DNA of 17,782 bases from JBFLYZ01 sp040756415 (GTDB lineage: Bacteria; Bacteroidota; Bacteroidia; JADZBD01): contig JBFLYZ010000068.1 in the NCBI GenBank assembly GCA_040756415.1, positions 1 through 17,782 on the forward strand. The letters run 5' to 3'. Under the pieces are notes generated by a model. The model was not told the DNA's origin and searched no databases. It saw nothing but the letters and a program-made list of their open reading frames with translations. Shown piece by piece: positions 16,095 through 17,782 of this stretch (position 1 is the first letter of the stretch; each line of letters opens with the position of its first letter). The translations under genes were made by a program, and so were the position numbers.

Positions 16095-16859
16095 ATGGGA
16101 AAAATAGCCAAAAACATCAGGCACCTGCGCATGCTCAACGGATGGTCGCAGGAGCAGTTCGCGCAAAAGCTGGGCATATCGCGCGCCCGGGTGGGCTCGT
16201 ACGAGGAAAGCCGCTGCGAGCCGCCCATCGCCCTGCTGATCCGTATGTCGGAGTTCTTTCACGTGGCCATCGATGCCCTGGTGCGCTCGGACCTCTCGAA
16301 GGTCAGGCCCGAGGAATTGATGAAGGTGGGCGCCAACCGGCTGCTTTTCCCGATAACGGTGGATGAGGCGGGCAACGACCTGGTGGAGGTGGTGCCGGTG
16401 AAGGCCTATGCGGGTTACCTGAACGGCTATGCCGATCCGGAGTATGTGGAGGGTTTGCAGCGCATGAAGCTGCCTTTTCTTCCGGTGGGCAAGCACAGGG
16501 CCTTCCCCATCAAGGGCGACTCCATGCTGCCGGTGAAGGAGGGCTCGTACGTGGTGGCCAGGTTCGTGGAGAGCCTGAGCGATATCCGGGACGGCCGTAC
16601 CTACGTGCTGCTCACGCGTAACGAAGGCCTGGTTTACAAAAGGGTATACAGCAATATAAAAAAGGACAAGACCCTTATGCTGCATTCGGATAACAAGATC
16701 TACCAGCCGTATAAGGTGAAGGCGGAGGATATACTGGAAGTATGGGAATTCACCTGCTGCCTGAATACCTCTGAAGTAAGGGAAGAGGAGCTGAACGTAA
16801 GCAGCATCATGCAGATGCTGCGGGGGCTGCAGGTGGAGATGGAGCGCCTGAAGAGGTAA
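16095..16859 (+). CDS. XRE-family repressor with S24 (LexA/UmuD-type) self-cleaving domain
   Basis: The 254-residue protein joins an XRE helix-turn-helix (about residues 5-62, with SQEQFAQKLGISRARVGSYE at 18-37) to an S24 peptidase domain. This is the layout of phage cI-type repressors rather than winged-helix LexA. An Ala-Gly bond at A106-G107 in VKAYAGYLNGY is the likely self-cleavage site. The catalytic serine is S143 in GDSMLP and the lysine is K182 in LVYKRV, about the spacing seen in LexA. A tail of about 30 residues after the peptidase (SSIMQMLRGLQVEMERLKR) looks helical and may form a coiled coil. The inferred function is to repress itself and the divergent dinB-dnaE operon until RecA filaments trigger cleavage. 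It has a short leader, and the operator abuts its start codon. Other possible roles, such as a phage-derived regulator of unrelated genes, are less likely given the neighbours. Confidence 0.92.
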   Translation: MGKIAKNIRHLRMLNGWSQEQFAQKLGISRARVGSYEESRCEPPIALLIRMSEFFHVAIDALVRSDLSKVRPEELMKVGANRLLFPITVDEAGNDLVEVVPVKAYAGYLNGYADPEYVEGLQRMKLPFLPVGKHRAFPIKGDSMLPVKEGSYVVARFVESLSDIRDGRTYVLLTRNEGLVYKRVYSNIKKDKTLMLHSDNKIYQPYKVKAEDILEVWEFTCCLNTSEVREEELNVSSIMQMLRGLQVEMERLKR

Positions 16860-16875
16860 TATGTGAAAAAATATT

Positions 16876-16908
16876 TTTGTCCGGGTGAGGGCATTTTACA
16901 TATATTTG
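16876..16908 (+). promoter_or_regulatory. Bacteroidota-type promoter of the initiator tRNA
   Basis: TTTG at 16876-16879 and TATATTTG at 16901-16908 are separated by 21 bases, a near-ideal TTTG/TAnnTTTG pair. The predicted transcription start is about 30 bases before the tRNA. It is the best-formed promoter in the window. Confidence 0.7.
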
Positions 16909-16945
16909 CACCGCTTTAGAAGAACGTTCATTAGTTACGACATAT

Positions 16946-17017
<72 letters not shown>

Positions 17018-17029
17018 CGATCAAGCGCC

Positions 17030-17061
17030 AAAGGCAGCCGTCACAGACGGCTGCCTTTTTT
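17030..17061 (+). terminator. Strong rho-independent terminator of the tRNA
   Basis: AAAGGCAGCCGTC at 17030-17042 pairs perfectly with GACGGCTGCCTTT at 17046-17058 around an ACA loop, giving a 13-bp stem followed by a run of T to 17061. It lies 13 bases after the tRNA. Confidence 0.93.
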
Positions 17062-17110
17062 GTTTCCCGTAAAAAGCCCAGCACATTTCACGATAACTTG
17101 ATACTAAGAA

Positions 17111-17126
17111 CTTCGATCTATCGAAG
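17111..17126. repeat. Short perfect inverted repeat
   Basis: CTTCGAT and ATCGAAG flank CT, giving a 16-base palindrome in the gap between the tRNA terminator and the insertion sequence. The rest of 17062-17158 shows no gene. The palindrome could be a binding site or a preferred insertion target, but nothing links it to a function. Confidence 0.4.
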
Positions 17127-17158
17127 CGGTGAAAAATAAGGAGCTTCTGCCTGGATAC

Positions 17159-17782
17159 TGTTGACTGGAATCTTACAAGATCAAGGGAAATCTCCCGATC
17201 AGGTTGCCATCTGGCAGGTTTTGCAGATATTTTTGCGGTTGTTGGCCAGGCGATGGGCGGCCGCCTCTTTCCTCAGGGCCTTAAAATCTATGACCGGCTG
17301 GCGGTTAGAATACACTTCATCAGGCGTAAGGCCTTTTAGGGCGTGTTGCGGGCGCAGGCTGTTAAAATCATTCACAGCCCACTTTAGCTGCCGAGTAAGT
17401 TCAGTGGTGTCGGCAATGCCTGACGAGGGCAAATAGTACGTTTTCAATGTTTTGTTGATTGCTTCGATGGGCGAGTTGGAGAAAGCAATATCCTTAAGCG
17501 CGGTGAGCTTATTTACTTTTCCGGTGCAGGATTTTATAAACTCATTAACGATCCGGTTGTGGTTTTCTGGGCCACCGTCAACAATCAGGTTAATTGCCGG
17601 CTGTTCATTCCTGGAACGGGCTTTTTCATATGCTTGCCGGATCAGCTCTTTTGATATTTCCATTTTCAAGCGCGGATCCACGCTCCAGGCGAGGATCTTT
17701 TTCGAATAGTTGTCGCTGAGCAGGTAGATATAATGCAGCATATTATCATCGCTTGTATAGCGGGTAACATCCATATGCCAGT
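17159..17782 (-). mobile_element. 3' part of an insertion sequence, running off the window
   Basis: The region carries a DDE transposase reading leftward from beyond the window edge. The element's end must lie below 17199. TGTTGACTGGAA at 17159-17170 begins with TG, as many IS3/IS481-type ends do, and is offered as a candidate boundary. The matching other end lies outside the window, so this edge is a guess. Confidence 0.4.
17199..17782 (-). CDS. Transposase, DDE integrase-core type (5' end outside window)
   Basis: The visible C-terminal part is an rve-type integrase catalytic domain of the IS3/IS481 kind. The frame stays open to the window edge (W-H-M-D-V-T), so the ATG at 17774 is internal. 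Counting from it, the triad is D2 in MDVTRY, D66 in LIVDGGPEN and E104 in SNSPIEA. RPQHALKGLTPDEVY near 142-156 is the usual end of the domain. A short basic tail ends with CKTC. Only the last 191 residues or so are seen, so whether the gene is intact is unknown. The reading frame shows no breaks here. Confidence 0.88.
   Translation of the reverse strand, partial: WHMDVTRYTSDDNMLHYIYLLSDNYSKKILAWSVDPRLKMEISKELIRQAYEKARSRNEQPAINLIVDGGPENHNRIVNEFIKSCTGKVNKLTALKDIAFSNSPIEAINKTLKTYYLPSSGIADTTELTRQLKWAVNDFNSLRPQHALKGLTPDEVYSNRQPVIDFKALRKEAAAHRLANNRKNICKTCQMAT

Noticed and set aside
14966..16366. 466-codon plus-strand frame across dinB into the repressor gene
   Set aside because: It crosses the divergent promoter and overlaps two well-supported genes in other frames.

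Overview
The window reads as chromosomal DNA from a member of the Bacteroidota with a fairly GC-rich genome. The evidence is a secreted protein with a type IX secretion (T9SS) C-terminal sorting domain, several matches to the phylum's -7 promoter element TAnnTTTG, almost no Shine-Dalgarno sequences ahead of start codons, and protein sequences that look Bacteroidota-like throughout. Genus cannot be told from the sequence alone. The region is gene-dense and no gap exceeds 200 bases.

Layout. Positions 33-848 (+) encode a tandem universal stress protein, closed by a hairpin terminator. Positions 954-4544 (+) encode the replicative DNA polymerase III alpha subunit (dnaE) with an intact PHP metal site. 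Positions 4657-5091 (+) encode a small DoxX-like membrane protein. A leftward run follows: an adenosylcobalamin-dependent ribonucleotide reductase (nrdJ, 5092-7167), the double GTPase Der (7212-8519, TTG start) and a small exported, probably outer-membrane, protein (8601-9110). Positions 9253-10923 (+) encode a CotH-kinase-like protein with a T9SS sorting tail. Era lies at 10935-11813 (-).

The most interesting part is 11838-16859. A second DnaE-type polymerase (993 aa) whose PHP metal ligands have been lost overlaps by one base (TGATG) the end of a catalytically intact Y-family polymerase (dinB). Facing them, divergently transcribed, is an XRE-type repressor fused to a LexA/UmuD-type S24 self-cleaving domain with an Ala-Gly cleavage site and a Ser/Lys dyad. 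The short AT-rich gap between them carries a perfect 17-bp inverted repeat (TGCTAAAT-A-ATTTAGCA) ending one base before the repressor start codon, plus a second, imperfect copy upstream. This looks like a self-contained DNA-damage-inducible mutagenesis cassette. It is analogous to the proteobacterial lexA2-imuA-imuB-dnaE2 cassette but has a phage-like repressor, no ImuA, and an active Pol IV in place of the inactive ImuB. era follows the second dnaE by only 24 bases in the same direction, so an essential gene may share its transcript.

The right end holds an initiator tRNA-Met with a recognisable Bacteroidota promoter and a strong terminator, then the 3' part of an insertion sequence whose DDE transposase runs off the window.
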